Of a stretch of DNA of 24,076 nucleotides, positions 1-7,301 are shown piece after piece. The DNA is from an uncultured Clostridia bacterium (lineage in GTDB: Bacteria > Bacillota > Clostridia > UMGS1810), in assembly GCA_934454585.1 (NCBI GenBank), contig CAKSFP010000037.1, positions 1 to 24,076 of the forward strand, given 5' to 3'. Both the position numbers and the translations under genes were made by a program. The first letter of the stretch is position 1, and every line of letters starts with the position of its first letter. The notes beneath the pieces were generated by a model. The model did no database searches. It had not been told where the DNA came from and worked only from the letters and a program-made list of their open reading frames with translations.

Positions 1-69
1 GTGAGCGAGTTCAGCGCCACTGCACTGCCTGTTTGAGCGAGCAAGAATAAAAAACACTTACACGAGCCT
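1..69 (+). repeat. Hairpin repeat E1 (right half, cut by window start)
   Basis: The window opens inside the conserved core of the hairpin repeat family (GAGCGAGTTCAGCGC near the start, GAGCGAGC near position 40). Positions 42-69 match the right stem arm of copy E4b (CAAGAATAAAAAACAC against CAAGAATAAAAAATAC). The left arm should lie before base 1. That the window starts inside a repeat suggests, but does not prove, a contig broken at a repeat. Confidence 0.7.
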
Positions 70-190
70 ATTAACAATATAGTTCGAATTCGTCGCTTTC
101 GCCTAGGCAAACGGGACTCAATGTTAAATTCGGGGCTCGTCTGTCTAAGTCGATACGCTATTTTATACTTTCGATTGGAGAATCAATTGC

Positions 191-1831
191 ATGAACCTAA
201 CAAAGACATGGGGCGCAGGCGCGCTCTTTGCACACGAAAACGCGGCACAATCACCCAACGCCCTGTGGGGTGCGCTCTGCGGCGACATATTGGGAATAAA
301 CTTTGAAACCGAGACCCCGTGTACTCTCTATATTGATGTGCACGGGGCAATTAAAACGGATTTTTCGTGCGTCATGCCGAACTACATCGACGGAAATGTG
401 ATGACTGACAGCGGCGAGGTGTCGTTCGTCTTTGCGGCTGTTGACGAAACTTCGGTTGTCGTGTACACAAATCCTTCCCTGCCCGTGCGTTTGTGGATAC
501 ACGGTGACGCACAATGTACTCTCGACGGCGGCACAAAAAAATACACATTCGGCGGCGAGGTGCTCTCACTGGCAACTCTCCCCGACGGATACACACGGAT
601 GTTGCGCCGAGCAGAAAATGAAAAAGATGAAAAATCAAAAAAATTTGAATGTGACATAAAAAAAATCACCGCCGGCATAATGAAAAAATATGAGATTGAA
701 AAAATCCCGGAGATACTTCCGTACGAATATGAACCGATGTACCGCCGCAGCCTGGCGCTGATACGCACCAATATATATCCGTTCGGCGGCAGACTGATAT
801 ACGGAGAGCGCACCGCACATGGGTTTGAGGCAAATACCGAGGACTTGCTGCTGCGCGCAGTCGCACTGAAAGATGCATTTGCCGACCGCTCTGCCGACAC
901 CTGTCTGGCAGTTGCTGAGTCGGTGAGGGACGACGGCACGGTGCCGTCAAGCCTGACCGAAAAAACCGGAATCGCTCCGCCGCTGGTTGCATGGGCGTTT
1001 GAACAGATATTTGCAGACGATGTACAGATAACGGAAAAATACTATGACACCCTGCGCAAAACCGTGATGTACTACATCACTTCACGGGACATAGACAAGA
1101 ACAACCTGTACCAGTGGAACAACAGCGGCAATGAGAATTCGCCGCGTTTTGACTCCGGCACGATAATCAGCGGCGCCGACCTGAGCTCATACATGTATAT
1201 GTCGGTGGGAGCAATGCGCAGCATGGCAGAGCTGATAAACCGCAACGCGGATATCCTCTACTGGGGTGTTATGGCGGAACGCATAAGCACAAGCGCAAAC
1301 GACTTTCTCTATGACGAGGAAGACGGTTTTTACTGCGACCGCGACATTGTGAGACACAGGCAGATAAAACTGAAAACGACTGCCGGATTTATGCCGCTGT
1401 TTGCAAAGATGTGCACGCCGGCTCAGGTGACAGCGTTGACAAATCACATCAGCGACAAGGCGGAATTCGGTGCGGCATACGGCCTGCCGTCAGTCGCACG
1501 CTGTGAAAAAAGCTGCTGCGCCGCCGCTCACCGCGGAGCGATGCACCCGGCGGACAACTACAAAGTTGCCTGTGGACTGGCGCAGAGCAACCGTCGCCAA
1601 AGCGCGGAAAAACTCGCCGCAAAGTGCCTTGAGGCTGTGCGCCGTGCCCTCGGACGCGATGGAGTGGTGTATGAATTCTACTCGCCGTCATCATGTGCGG
1701 ACAATGCTTTGCTCACGGCAAACGGGTGCGGCGGAGAACCGCGCGGATTGTTTGTACACAGAGCAAACAGGTGTGACAGTGCGGCGACTGCTGCAATGGT
1801 TGTCGGATTGGTTAATCTTTTCAGAGAATAA
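191..1831 (+). CDS. GH63-like / MGH1-like (alpha/alpha)6-barrel glycoside hydrolase
   Basis: A 546-residue cytoplasmic protein with no signal peptide. Residues 1-150 look like a beta-rich N-terminal domain and the rest is helical. Near residue 320 lies ENSPRFDSG, which resembles the ENSPRWD-type block of trehalase, GH63 and mannosylglycerate hydrolase-like barrels, where the Asp is the usual acid. LPSVARC, then RGAMHPADNY, and later EFYSP echo the later substrate-loop and Glu-containing blocks of that clan. The Trp and Pro usual in the YWRGxxW segment are replaced here, so the substrate is uncertain. The start is placed at the ATG after GGAG at 177-180. The gene stands alone and ends 13 bp before a strong terminator. 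I am fairly sure of the clan but not of the family or substrate. Confidence 0.6.
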   Translation: MNLTKTWGAGALFAHENAAQSPNALWGALCGDILGINFETETPCTLYIDVHGAIKTDFSCVMPNYIDGNVMTDSGEVSFVFAAVDETSVVVYTNPSLPVRLWIHGDAQCTLDGGTKKYTFGGEVLSLATLPDGYTRMLRRAENEKDEKSKKFECDIKKITAGIMKKYEIEKIPEILPYEYEPMYRRSLALIRTNIYPFGGRLIYGERTAHGFEANTEDLLLRAVALKDAFADRSADTCLAVAESVRDDGTVPSSLTEKTGIAPPLVAWAFEQIFADDVQITEKYYDTLRKTVMYYITSRDIDKNNLYQWNNSGNENSPRFDSGTIISGADLSSYMYMSVGAMRSMAELINRNADILYWGVMAERISTSANDFLYDEEDGFYCDRDIVRHRQIKLKTTAGFMPLFAKMCTPAQVTALTNHISDKAEFGAAYGLPSVARCEKSCCAAAHRGAMHPADNYKVACGLAQSNRRQSAEKLAAKCLEAVRRALGRDGVVYEFYSPSSCADNALLTANGCGGEPRGLFVHRANRCDSAATAAMVVGLVNLFRE

Positions 1832-1837
1832 CTGTTC

Positions 1838-1936
1838 ATAACAAAATAAGCCCTCTCGAAAGAGGGCTTATTTCATCACAGCCTATTTATGTTTCGCTTG
1901 GCCGGCAGCGAATATAATTAAGAGGGACAACCTCTT
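1838..1936 (-). ncRNA. Putative ~100-nt three-hairpin small RNA downstream of glnN
   Basis: A perfect sigma-A promoter (1943-1971) fires leftward and the strong terminator at 1844-1873 stops it about 100 nt later. In between are two more hairpins in the RNA sense. Hairpin 1 is AAGAGG (1936-1931) with CCTCTT (1925-1920) around TTGTC. Hairpin 2 is TTCGCT (1912-1907) with AGCGAA (1898-1893) around the C-rich loop GCCGGCCA. No open reading frame of useful length is present. Hairpin 1's AAGAGG could also pair with CCTCTT in the terminator's 5' arm, an alternative fold. Nothing downstream on this strand could be controlled in cis, because the next gene lies on the other strand, so a trans-acting RNA is the simplest reading. 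I recognise no known family. Confidence 0.55.
1844..1873. terminator. Bidirectional intrinsic terminator
   Basis: A perfect 13-bp stem (AAATAAGCCCTCT paired with AGAGGGCTTATTT) closes on a CGAA loop. It lies 13 bp after the GH63-like gene on the plus strand. On the minus strand the stem is followed by TTTTGTT, so it also ends the putative small RNA and any glnN read-through. Confidence 0.88.
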
Positions 1937-1942
1937 GATTAC

Positions 1943-1971
1943 ATTATACTATATAGTCTTATACATGTCAA
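1943..1971 (-). promoter_or_regulatory. Consensus sigma-A promoter of the sRNA
   Basis: On the minus strand TTGACA (1971-1966) and TATAAT (1948-1943) are separated by exactly 17 bp, a perfect match to the housekeeping consensus. It lies 38 bp beyond the glnN stop codon and points away from it. Confidence 0.8.
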
Positions 1972-2008
1972 TGACTTTTTGAAATTTTTTGATTTTTATA
2001 CGAAATTT

Positions 2009-4099
2009 TTATCTCACTCCGAAAAGCAACTCTCCGTATGACGGATAGGGCCAATACTCGGTGCTCGTCATCATCTCGAGTGCATCGGAATTCTCGCGCA
2101 GAGAATTCATAGCCGGGATGACTCGGTCACGGTAATAATCCGCCCTCTGCTGCGCATCGGTTATGGTCTCTGCGTGCGCCGAAGTCTCCTCCAACTCACA
2201 CACTGCCTCATAAGCCTTGTCGGTCAGACAGGTGAGCCGGGCAAGGAGTTTTTCCTCATACACCGCTCCGGAGGCAATGTACGATCTCTTTGCCGTAAGT
2301 GTGTCCGCAACATCGCGTGCAAACGCGCTCACGGCCGGCAATATGCCCTTCTTTGCCATGTCAAGCATGGTAAGCGCCTCTATATTGATAAGCTTGGAAT
2401 AACTCTCTAAGCGAATCTCATATCTCGCGTGCAGCTCTGTCTCGGAGAACACCTTGTGTGATGTAAACAAATCTATATTTTTCTTTGCAAGCAGACACGG
2501 AAGGCAATCCGGGGTTGTCTTCATGTTGAGCAAGCCTCTGCGCTCTGCCTCCTCCACCCAGGAATCGTCATATCCGTTGCCGTTGAAAATGATCCTCTTG
2601 TGCTCCTTTATGGTGTTGCATATAACATTGTGCAGTTCCTCGTTAAAGTCATCCGCCGCCTCGAGTATGTTCGCAAACTGCCTCAACTCCTCGGCAACAG
2701 CGGTGTTTATGACCGTGTTGCACGCCGATATTGACGCCGATGAACCGAGCATACGGAACTCAAACTTGTTGCCCGTGAAGGCAAACGGACTGGTTCTGTT
2801 GCGATCGGTGGTGTCGCGGTTGAACTTGGGCAGAATGTGCACGCCGACACGCATAAGCACCTTTTCCTTGGCGTCATAGTAATTGTCATTCTCCAGTGCC
2901 TCGAGGATGTCGTTAAGCTCATCGCCCAAAAAGATTGACACAATCGCCGGCGGTGCCTCGTTGGCACCGAGTCTGTGGTCATTGCCGGCACTCGACACGG
3001 ACACTCTGAGCAAATCCTGATACTCATCCACGGCCTTGATGACCGCGCAGAGGAACAATAGGAACTGTGCATTTTCATGCGGAGTGTCGCCCGGTTCAAG
3101 CAGATTGACACCTGTGTTTGTGGACATGGACCAGTTGTTGTGCTTGCCGCTGCCGTTCACTCCGGCAAATGGCTTTTCGTGCAGCAGACACACCATGTCA
3201 TGCTTTTTTGCAATCCTCTGCATCAGCTCCATGGTGATCTGATTGTGGTCGGTGGCTATGTTTGTTGTGGTAAATATCGGTGCAAGTTCGTGCTGAGCCG
3301 GAGCGACCTCGTTGTGCTCCGTTTTTGCAAAAACTCCGAGTTTCCACAACTCCTTGTCAAGCTCCTCCATAAATGCCGCAACACGGGGTTTTATGGTTCC
3401 GAAATAGTGATCATCCATCTCCTGTCCCTTTGGAGCACGCGCACCGAAAAGAGTTCTGCCGGTGTAAATGAGGTCCTTGCGCCTGTCAAAGAGTTTTTTA
3501 TCCACAAGGAAATACTCCTGTTCCGGTCCGACGGTAGTCTTTACGGATGTGACATCGTCATTTCCGAAAAGCTTCAATATTCTCATTGCCTGTCTGTTGA
3601 TGGTCTCCATGGAACGCAAAAGAGGAGTCTTGTTGTCCAGTGCCTCGCCGCCGAAAGAGCAAAACGCAGTCGGTATGCACAATGTGTTGCCCTTTATGAA
3701 CGCATACGACGAAGGGTCCCACGCCGTATAGCCGCGCGCCTCAAAGGTCGCCCTAAGACCGCCCGACGGGAACGACGATGCGTCCGGCTCACCTTTGACA
3801 AGCTCCTTGCCCGAGAACTCCATAATAACCTTGCCGCCGTCTATCGGCGTGATAAAGCTGTCGTGTTTCTCCGCCGTAATCCCGGTCATCGGCTGAAACC
3901 AGTGGGTGTAGTGGGTGGCGCCTTTTTCTATTGCCCAGTCCTTCATAGCATTTGCAACTACCGAGGCAAGGCTGAGCTCAAGGTGTTTGCCGTCTTTAAT
4001 CGTCTTTTGAATAGCCTTGTATGTCTCCTTTGGGAGTCTCGATTTCATCACACTGTCGTCAAAGACCAGTGAGCCAAACATTTCAGATACTTTATCCAT
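2009..4099 (-). CDS. glnN: Glutamine synthetase type III (GSIII)
   Basis: A 696-residue ATP-dependent glutamate-ammonia ligase, matching the ~700-residue size of the GSIII class (GSI and GSII are 350-470). Diagnostic blocks seen include GPEQEYFLVD, KTEHNEVAPAQHELAP, HEKPFAGVNGSGKHNNWS and the nucleotide-loop region around NRTSPFAFTGNKFEFRMLG. It assimilates ammonium in the cytoplasm as a large oligomer. The ATG follows AAAGGA with 7 nt spacing. The leader holds a terminator-like hairpin only 21 nt before the start codon, so expression is probably attenuated (see the leader entry). The 3' flank lacks its own hairpin, and transcripts probably run to 1844-1873 through the small RNA region. Confidence 0.97.
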   Translation of the reverse strand: MDKVSEMFGSLVFDDSVMKSRLPKETYKAIQKTIKDGKHLELSLASVVANAMKDWAIEKGATHYTHWFQPMTGITAEKHDSFITPIDGGKVIMEFSGKELVKGEPDASSFPSGGLRATFEARGYTAWDPSSYAFIKGNTLCIPTAFCSFGGEALDNKTPLLRSMETINRQAMRILKLFGNDDVTSVKTTVGPEQEYFLVDKKLFDRRKDLIYTGRTLFGARAPKGQEMDDHYFGTIKPRVAAFMEELDKELWKLGVFAKTEHNEVAPAQHELAPIFTTTNIATDHNQITMELMQRIAKKHDMVCLLHEKPFAGVNGSGKHNNWSMSTNTGVNLLEPGDTPHENAQFLLFLCAVIKAVDEYQDLLRVSVSSAGNDHRLGANEAPPAIVSIFLGDELNDILEALENDNYYDAKEKVLMRVGVHILPKFNRDTTDRNRTSPFAFTGNKFEFRMLGSSASISACNTVINTAVAEELRQFANILEAADDFNEELHNVICNTIKEHKRIIFNGNGYDDSWVEEAERRGLLNMKTTPDCLPCLLAKKNIDLFTSHKVFSETELHARYEIRLESYSKLINIEALTMLDMAKKGILPAVSAFARDVADTLTAKRSYIASGAVYEEKLLARLTCLTDKAYEAVCELEETSAHAETITDAQQRADYYRDRVIPAMNSLRENSDALEMMTSTEYWPYPSYGELLFGVR

Positions 4100-4120
4100 G
4101 TCTACATCCTTTCATTATGT

Positions 4121-4232
4121 AAAAAAGGACTCGGGCATTGCACGCCCGGTCCGACAACTGAAAGGACGCCGCAAAACAGCGCCCCCGGCAAACGAAACTC
4201 GGACCAATATGGTTTCGGGTCCCGTTTGCCTA
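4121..4232 (-). promoter_or_regulatory. Structured glnN leader with conditional terminator
   Basis: In the minus-sense RNA three hairpins follow one another after the upstream stop codon. The first is a 12-bp stem with two G-U pairs, GGCAAACGGGAC with GTTTCGTTTGCC (4230-4187). The second is GGGCGC with GCGTCC around a 9-nt loop. The third is a terminator, GGAC+CGGGC paired with GCCCG+(A bulge)+GTCC (4152-4127), followed by six T. Only 21 nt separate the T-run from the glnN ATG and the ribosome binding site fills part of that, so no promoter fits after the terminator. Transcription must pass through it. Confidence 0.6.
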
Positions 4233-4240
4233 ACATATTA

Positions 4241-4657
4241 TTACTCCTCGGAATCATCCGCATCGAAATCAATCTCGATGGGTTTGCCGCAATTTGGGCA
4301 GACTATATCGTCATCTCCGTCAAAGCAATCCTCATCTATGCAGATGACATCGCCGCAATTGGGGCACTCCAGTTCGTAGTACTCCACATCACCGTCGCAG
4401 TCCTCGTCGCAACAGTCGCAATCGCCGTCGCATCCGCCGATAAGCTCCTCCTCAACCTCTGCAAGATCATCGTCAATGAGATCCACCGTCTGTGCAATCT
4501 CGTCCTGATAATCATACAGATCGTCCAGGGTGTCGTTTATCTCGTCGAGAGCATCGACAAGCGCGTCAAAAATCTTTGCCTCGTTAGTCTCGGGGTCTAT
4601 CTTAAGACCTGCCATGAGACCCCTGAGATATGAAATGCGGTTAGAAACATTCTCCAT
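4241..4657 (-). CDS. CD1247-like acidic protein with C-terminal zinc ribbon
   Basis: A 138-residue very acidic protein of unknown function. Residues 1-65 are helical (ISYLRGLMAGL, then DALVDALDEINDTLDDLYDYQ), resembling what databases call the CD1247 N-terminal domain. A Cys/Asp-rich linker (CDGDCDCCDEDCDGD) follows, then a zinc ribbon with two pairs, CPNCGD and CPNCGK, and an acidic tail. The ATG at 4657 was chosen because AGGAGG sits 8 nt before it; an upstream GTG at 4678 is in frame but has no site. It lies 32 bp after efp, so the two are probably co-transcribed, an arrangement I recall from other clostridia. Function is not known; binding of metal through the Cys pairs is inferred. Confidence 0.8.
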   Translation of the reverse strand: MENVSNRISYLRGLMAGLKIDPETNEAKIFDALVDALDEINDTLDDLYDYQDEIAQTVDLIDDDLAEVEEELIGGCDGDCDCCDEDCDGDVEYYELECPNCGDVICIDEDCFDGDDDIVCPNCGKPIEIDFDADDSEE

Positions 4658-4689
4658 GTCGGGTTCCTCCTTGTGCACTTGACAAAAAA

Positions 4690-5247
4690 TTAAACTCTCT
4701 CCATGTATTCGCCGGTTCTGGTGTCAACACGGATGGTGTCCTCCTGGTTTACAAACAGCGGAACGCTGATGGTTGCGCCCGTCTCCAGTGTAGCCGGTTT
4801 TGTGGCGCCGGTAGTGGTGTCTCCCTTGAATCCGGGTTCTGTTTCGGTGACAACAAGCTCAACAAATGTGGGAGGCTCTATGCCAAACACATTGCCCTTG
4901 TATGAGAGCACCTTAACAACCATGTTTTCCTTAACGAATTTGAGCGAATCGCCGAGCTGATCCTTAGAGAGCGGCATCTGCTCAAATGTCTCCTGATCCA
5001 TGAAATAATAAAGATCTCCGTCGTTGTAGAGATATTCATAATCTTTTCTTTCGATATGAGCCTTCGGCATTTTTTCGGTCGGTCTGAAAGTTTTCTCGAC
5101 CACGCCGCCGGTTATAACATTCTTAAGCTTTGTTCTTACAAAAGCTGCGCCCTTACCGGGTTTAACATGCTGGAACTCTACAATTTGAAATACATTTCCA
5201 TCAAGTTCAAATGTTACACCGTTTCTGAATTCACCTGCTGATATCAT
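4690..5247 (-). CDS. efp: Translation elongation factor P
   Basis: A 185-residue, full-length EF-P with the standard KOW-like N-terminal domain and two OB domains. It binds between the ribosomal P and E sites and relieves stalling at polyproline stretches. The tip loop reads KPGKGAAF with Lys32, the residue that is modified in Bacillus EF-P, and the C-terminus carries the RVDTRTGEYMERV signature. The ATG follows AAAGGA at 11 nt. A promoter at 5366-5394 and a structured leader precede it, and the CD1247-like gene follows. Confidence 0.97.
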   Translation of the reverse strand: MISAGEFRNGVTFELDGNVFQIVEFQHVKPGKGAAFVRTKLKNVITGGVVEKTFRPTEKMPKAHIERKDYEYLYNDGDLYYFMDQETFEQMPLSKDQLGDSLKFVKENMVVKVLSYKGNVFGIEPPTFVELVVTETEPGFKGDTTTGATKPATLETGATISVPLFVNQEDTIRVDTRTGEYMERV

Positions 5248-5269
5248 AGTTTAACCATTCCTTTCGTAG

Positions 5270-5341
5270 TTGAGGGGATTTTTTTCTTTTTTGCATTAGC
5301 TGATGCCTGTCCCGAAAAAACGAGCGGACATACTCCCCCAA
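5270..5341 (-). promoter_or_regulatory. Possible structured 5' leader of efp
   Basis: In the minus-sense RNA TTGGGGGA (5341-5334) can pair with TCCCCTCAA (5278-5270). Inside lie TGTCC/GGACA (5330-5326 with 5312-5308) and GCAT/ATGC (5306-5293), then a run of purines. This makes a small three-way fold that ends just before the ribosome binding site. It matches no riboswitch I can name, and pairing by eye is weak evidence. Confidence 0.3.
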
Positions 5342-5365
5342 TCAGTCAATATAACAGATACTATC

Positions 5366-5394
5366 ATTTTACTGTATTTTCGGCAATAATGCAA
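5366..5394 (-). promoter_or_regulatory. Putative efp promoter
   Basis: TTGCAT (5394-5389) and TAAAAT (5371-5366) on the minus strand are 17 bp apart, giving a leader of about 110 nt before efp. It lies after the stop codon of the aminopeptidase gene. Confidence 0.5.
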
Positions 5395-5409
5395 GCCTTT
5401 TTTATAAAT

Positions 5410-6456
5410 TTAATGTATTTTTACCAACTCTTTAGTAGATTTCGATAAAATTCTATATCCTTCTTTGGTAACCAACACAAGATCTTCTATGCGAACTCCG
5501 CATTTTCCCGGAATGTATAGCCCCGGTTCCACAGTAACTATGTGCCCCGGCTCCAGACGAACATCACATCTTGTGCTGAGTGTGGGACGCTCATGAATCT
5601 CCAGTCCCACTCCGTGACCGAGTCCGTGACCGTAGCACCCGGGGTATGATCCGTTTAGGGTATCCCACGAGTATTTATGAATATCGGAGCAGACGGCACC
5701 GGGTTTTATCATGGCAAGGCAGTCGCTCTGCACATGTCTTACGAGGTTATACACTGCAAGCGAATCCTCCGGCACATCACCCATTGCCACGGTACGGGTC
5801 ATGTCGCTGCAATAGCCGTGATAGGTGCAGCCGTAGTCAAGCACCACAAGGTCGCCCTCGGCGATTACCCTGTCGTCCGGCTCGGCGTGCGGCATGGAGC
5901 CGTGCTCACCTGCGGCGACGATAGTGTCGAATGAGAGTTTTTCCGCACCGTTGGTTCGCATGAACATCTCCAGTTCAAACGCCACTTCACGCTCGGTCAT
6001 ACCCGGGCGCATATAGCCGACTATATGGTCAAATGCCGCATCCGCAATCTGCGCCGCCTTGGCGATGCATTCGATCTCTGCGTCGTCTTTTACGCTGCGG
6101 ATGTCCGTCAGCATCATGTCAGTCGGCACAAGGCTGTCGATTTTTTCGGCAAAGCGCAGATAATCCGCATATGATATGGTCAGATTCTCAAACCCGACTT
6201 TTGCGCACGGATCAAGCACACTTTTTATGTCAAAGTCAGTGATATTTTTAACATAGAATCCGTCCGTCTGGATTTCTGCCTGCTCGGTGTAGCGCGAATC
6301 GGTTATGACAAATGATGCTTTTTCACTTATGAGCGCGTACCCGTCCGACCCTGTGAAACCGCTGAAATAGCGCACATTTGTCATGTCGGTGATGAGCATG
6401 GCGTCTATGCCATGCTCGCCCATTTTATCAAAAAGTTTTTTTCGGTTGTCGTTCAT
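5410..6456 (-). CDS. M24 family Xaa-Pro aminopeptidase
   Basis: A 348-residue cytoplasmic metallopeptidase that removes an N-terminal residue before proline. An N-terminal creatinase-like domain (residues 1-125, including RYFSGFTGSDGYA) precedes the pita-bread catalytic domain. The five metal ligands are visible: Asp in LDYG, Asp in CSDMTRT, His in GHGLGHGVGLEIHE, Glu in VEPGLY and Glu in RIEDLV. The start was set at MNDNRKK because AAAGGA lies 9 nt upstream; the frame stays open for another 59 codons, but those run through repeat DNA (E2 and its flank). Pairing with efp is common in Firmicutes. Length and fold suit the short PepP/YpdF/YqhT-type enzymes. Confidence 0.93.
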   Translation of the reverse strand: MNDNRKKLFDKMGEHGIDAMLITDMTNVRYFSGFTGSDGYALISEKASFVITDSRYTEQAEIQTDGFYVKNITDFDIKSVLDPCAKVGFENLTISYADYLRFAEKIDSLVPTDMMLTDIRSVKDDAEIECIAKAAQIADAAFDHIVGYMRPGMTEREVAFELEMFMRTNGAEKLSFDTIVAAGEHGSMPHAEPDDRVIAEGDLVVLDYGCTYHGYCSDMTRTVAMGDVPEDSLAVYNLVRHVQSDCLAMIKPGAVCSDIHKYSWDTLNGSYPGCYGHGLGHGVGLEIHERPTLSTRCDVRLEPGHIVTVEPGLYIPGKCGVRIEDLVLVTKEGYRILSKSTKELVKIH

Positions 6457-6476
6457 TTTTGTCATTCCTTTATAAT

Positions 6477-6540
6477 TAATTGCAGCCAATGCGCCGGCTT
6501 GCGGCGATTTCCGTAGGGGCAACCCTGTGTGGTTGTGCGA
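6477..6540 (-). repeat. Repeat module R (reverse copy)
   Basis: On the minus strand this reads ACCACACAGGGTTGCCCC, CTACGG, a variable segment and then GCTGCAATTA. It has the same order of blocks as the module R copies at 20801 and 22177, and likewise sits beside a hairpin element (E2). Confidence 0.6.
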
Positions 6541-6553
6541 AAAGTTCACACGG

Positions 6554-6639
6554 GCGAGAGGCATATGTTGTATGTCAGCGAGATCCATAGCGCCGTCAGA
6601 GCGCGTGTCGAGCAGATATACAACATATGTCACGAGCCA
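6554..6639. repeat. Hairpin repeat E2
   Basis: A perfect 12-bp inverted repeat, CATATGTTGTAT (6563-6574) with ATACAACATATG (6619-6630), encloses a 44-nt core that starts with TCAGCGAG and ends with GTCGAGC. The outer edges are GGCGAG and GAGCC. The core edges match those of E3-E5 but the stem sequence is entirely different. It lies in the 197-bp gap between nth and the aminopeptidase gene. Confidence 0.7.
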
Positions 6640-6653
6640 TTTTGAATATTATA

Positions 6654-7298
6654 TTACATTTCTTTTTCAAGCTTTTCGCCCATTGCGCAGACACTCCTCG
6701 CCGGGCAGTCGGCACACTTTGGTTTGCGTGCCGTGCAATATGCCCTGCCGTGAAGCACCAGTTGATGGCAAAACCGTGACTGGATGTCCGGCGGAATAAT
6801 TTTTTTCAGTGCAAACTCAATCTTCACCGGGTCTCGCTCTTTGGTAAGTCCCATGCGACCCGACAGGCGAATGCAATGAGTATCCACCACCACGCCCGGC
6901 TTGCCGAACACATCGCCCACTATGAGGTTCGCAGTTTTTCTGCCCACCCCGGGCAGAGTGACAAGCCCATCTATCGTGTCAGGTAATTTTCCGCCGAAAT
7001 CAGATATAATCTTGTTTGCTGCGGCAACGATGTTCTTTGCCTTGCTGCGGAAAAATCCGCACGACCTTATGCACTCCTCAACATCGGCAACATCTGCGTG
7101 TGCGAAGGAATATAGCGTGGGATATTTTTCAAAAAGCGCCGGTGTGACCAGGTTCACCCTCGCATCGGTACACTGCGCCGACAGCATAACGGCTATGAGC
7201 AGTTCATAGTCGTGATTATACACAAGTGAACACTCGGCGTCGGCATAAACCCTATCGAACACCTCGGCTATCTTTAACACTCTTTCACTCTTGCGCAT
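6654..7298 (-). CDS. nth: Endonuclease III (DNA glycosylase/AP lyase)
   Basis: A 214-residue bifunctional base-excision repair enzyme that removes oxidised pyrimidines. The helix-hairpin-helix reads LPGVGRKTANLIV with the catalytic Lys121, and the catalytic Asp139 lies in VVDTHCIRL. The C-terminus holds a 4Fe-4S cluster motif of four cysteines at 188, 195, 198 and 204 with C-x6-C-x2-C-x5-C spacing. The start ATG lies 3 bp beyond the glmM stop codon, so it is translated as the last gene of the cdaA operon. No hairpin with a T-run follows it. Confidence 0.96.
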   Translation of the reverse strand: MRKSERVLKIAEVFDRVYADAECSLVYNHDYELLIAVMLSAQCTDARVNLVTPALFEKYPTLYSFAHADVADVEECIRSCGFFRSKAKNIVAAANKIISDFGGKLPDTIDGLVTLPGVGRKTANLIVGDVFGKPGVVVDTHCIRLSGRMGLTKERDPVKIEFALKKIIPPDIQSRFCHQLVLHGRAYCTARKPKCADCPARSVCAMGEKLEKEM

Positions 7299-7301
7299 GG
7301 C

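Noticed and set aside
104..117. 14-nt TAGGCAAACGGGAC shared with the glnN leader (4219-4232, minus strand), both near hairpins
   Set aside because: One or two 14-mer matches are expected by chance in a window of this size, and the 3' partner stem before the GH63-like gene is poor. It could become interesting if other leaders carry it.
3077..4072. Plus-strand open frame of 331 codons
   Set aside because: It lies wholly inside glnN on the other strand, has no family motifs and is a codon-bias shadow.
6457..6633. 59-codon N-terminal extension of the aminopeptidase
   Set aside because: It runs through repeats E2 and R, and a good ribosome site precedes the ATG at 6456.
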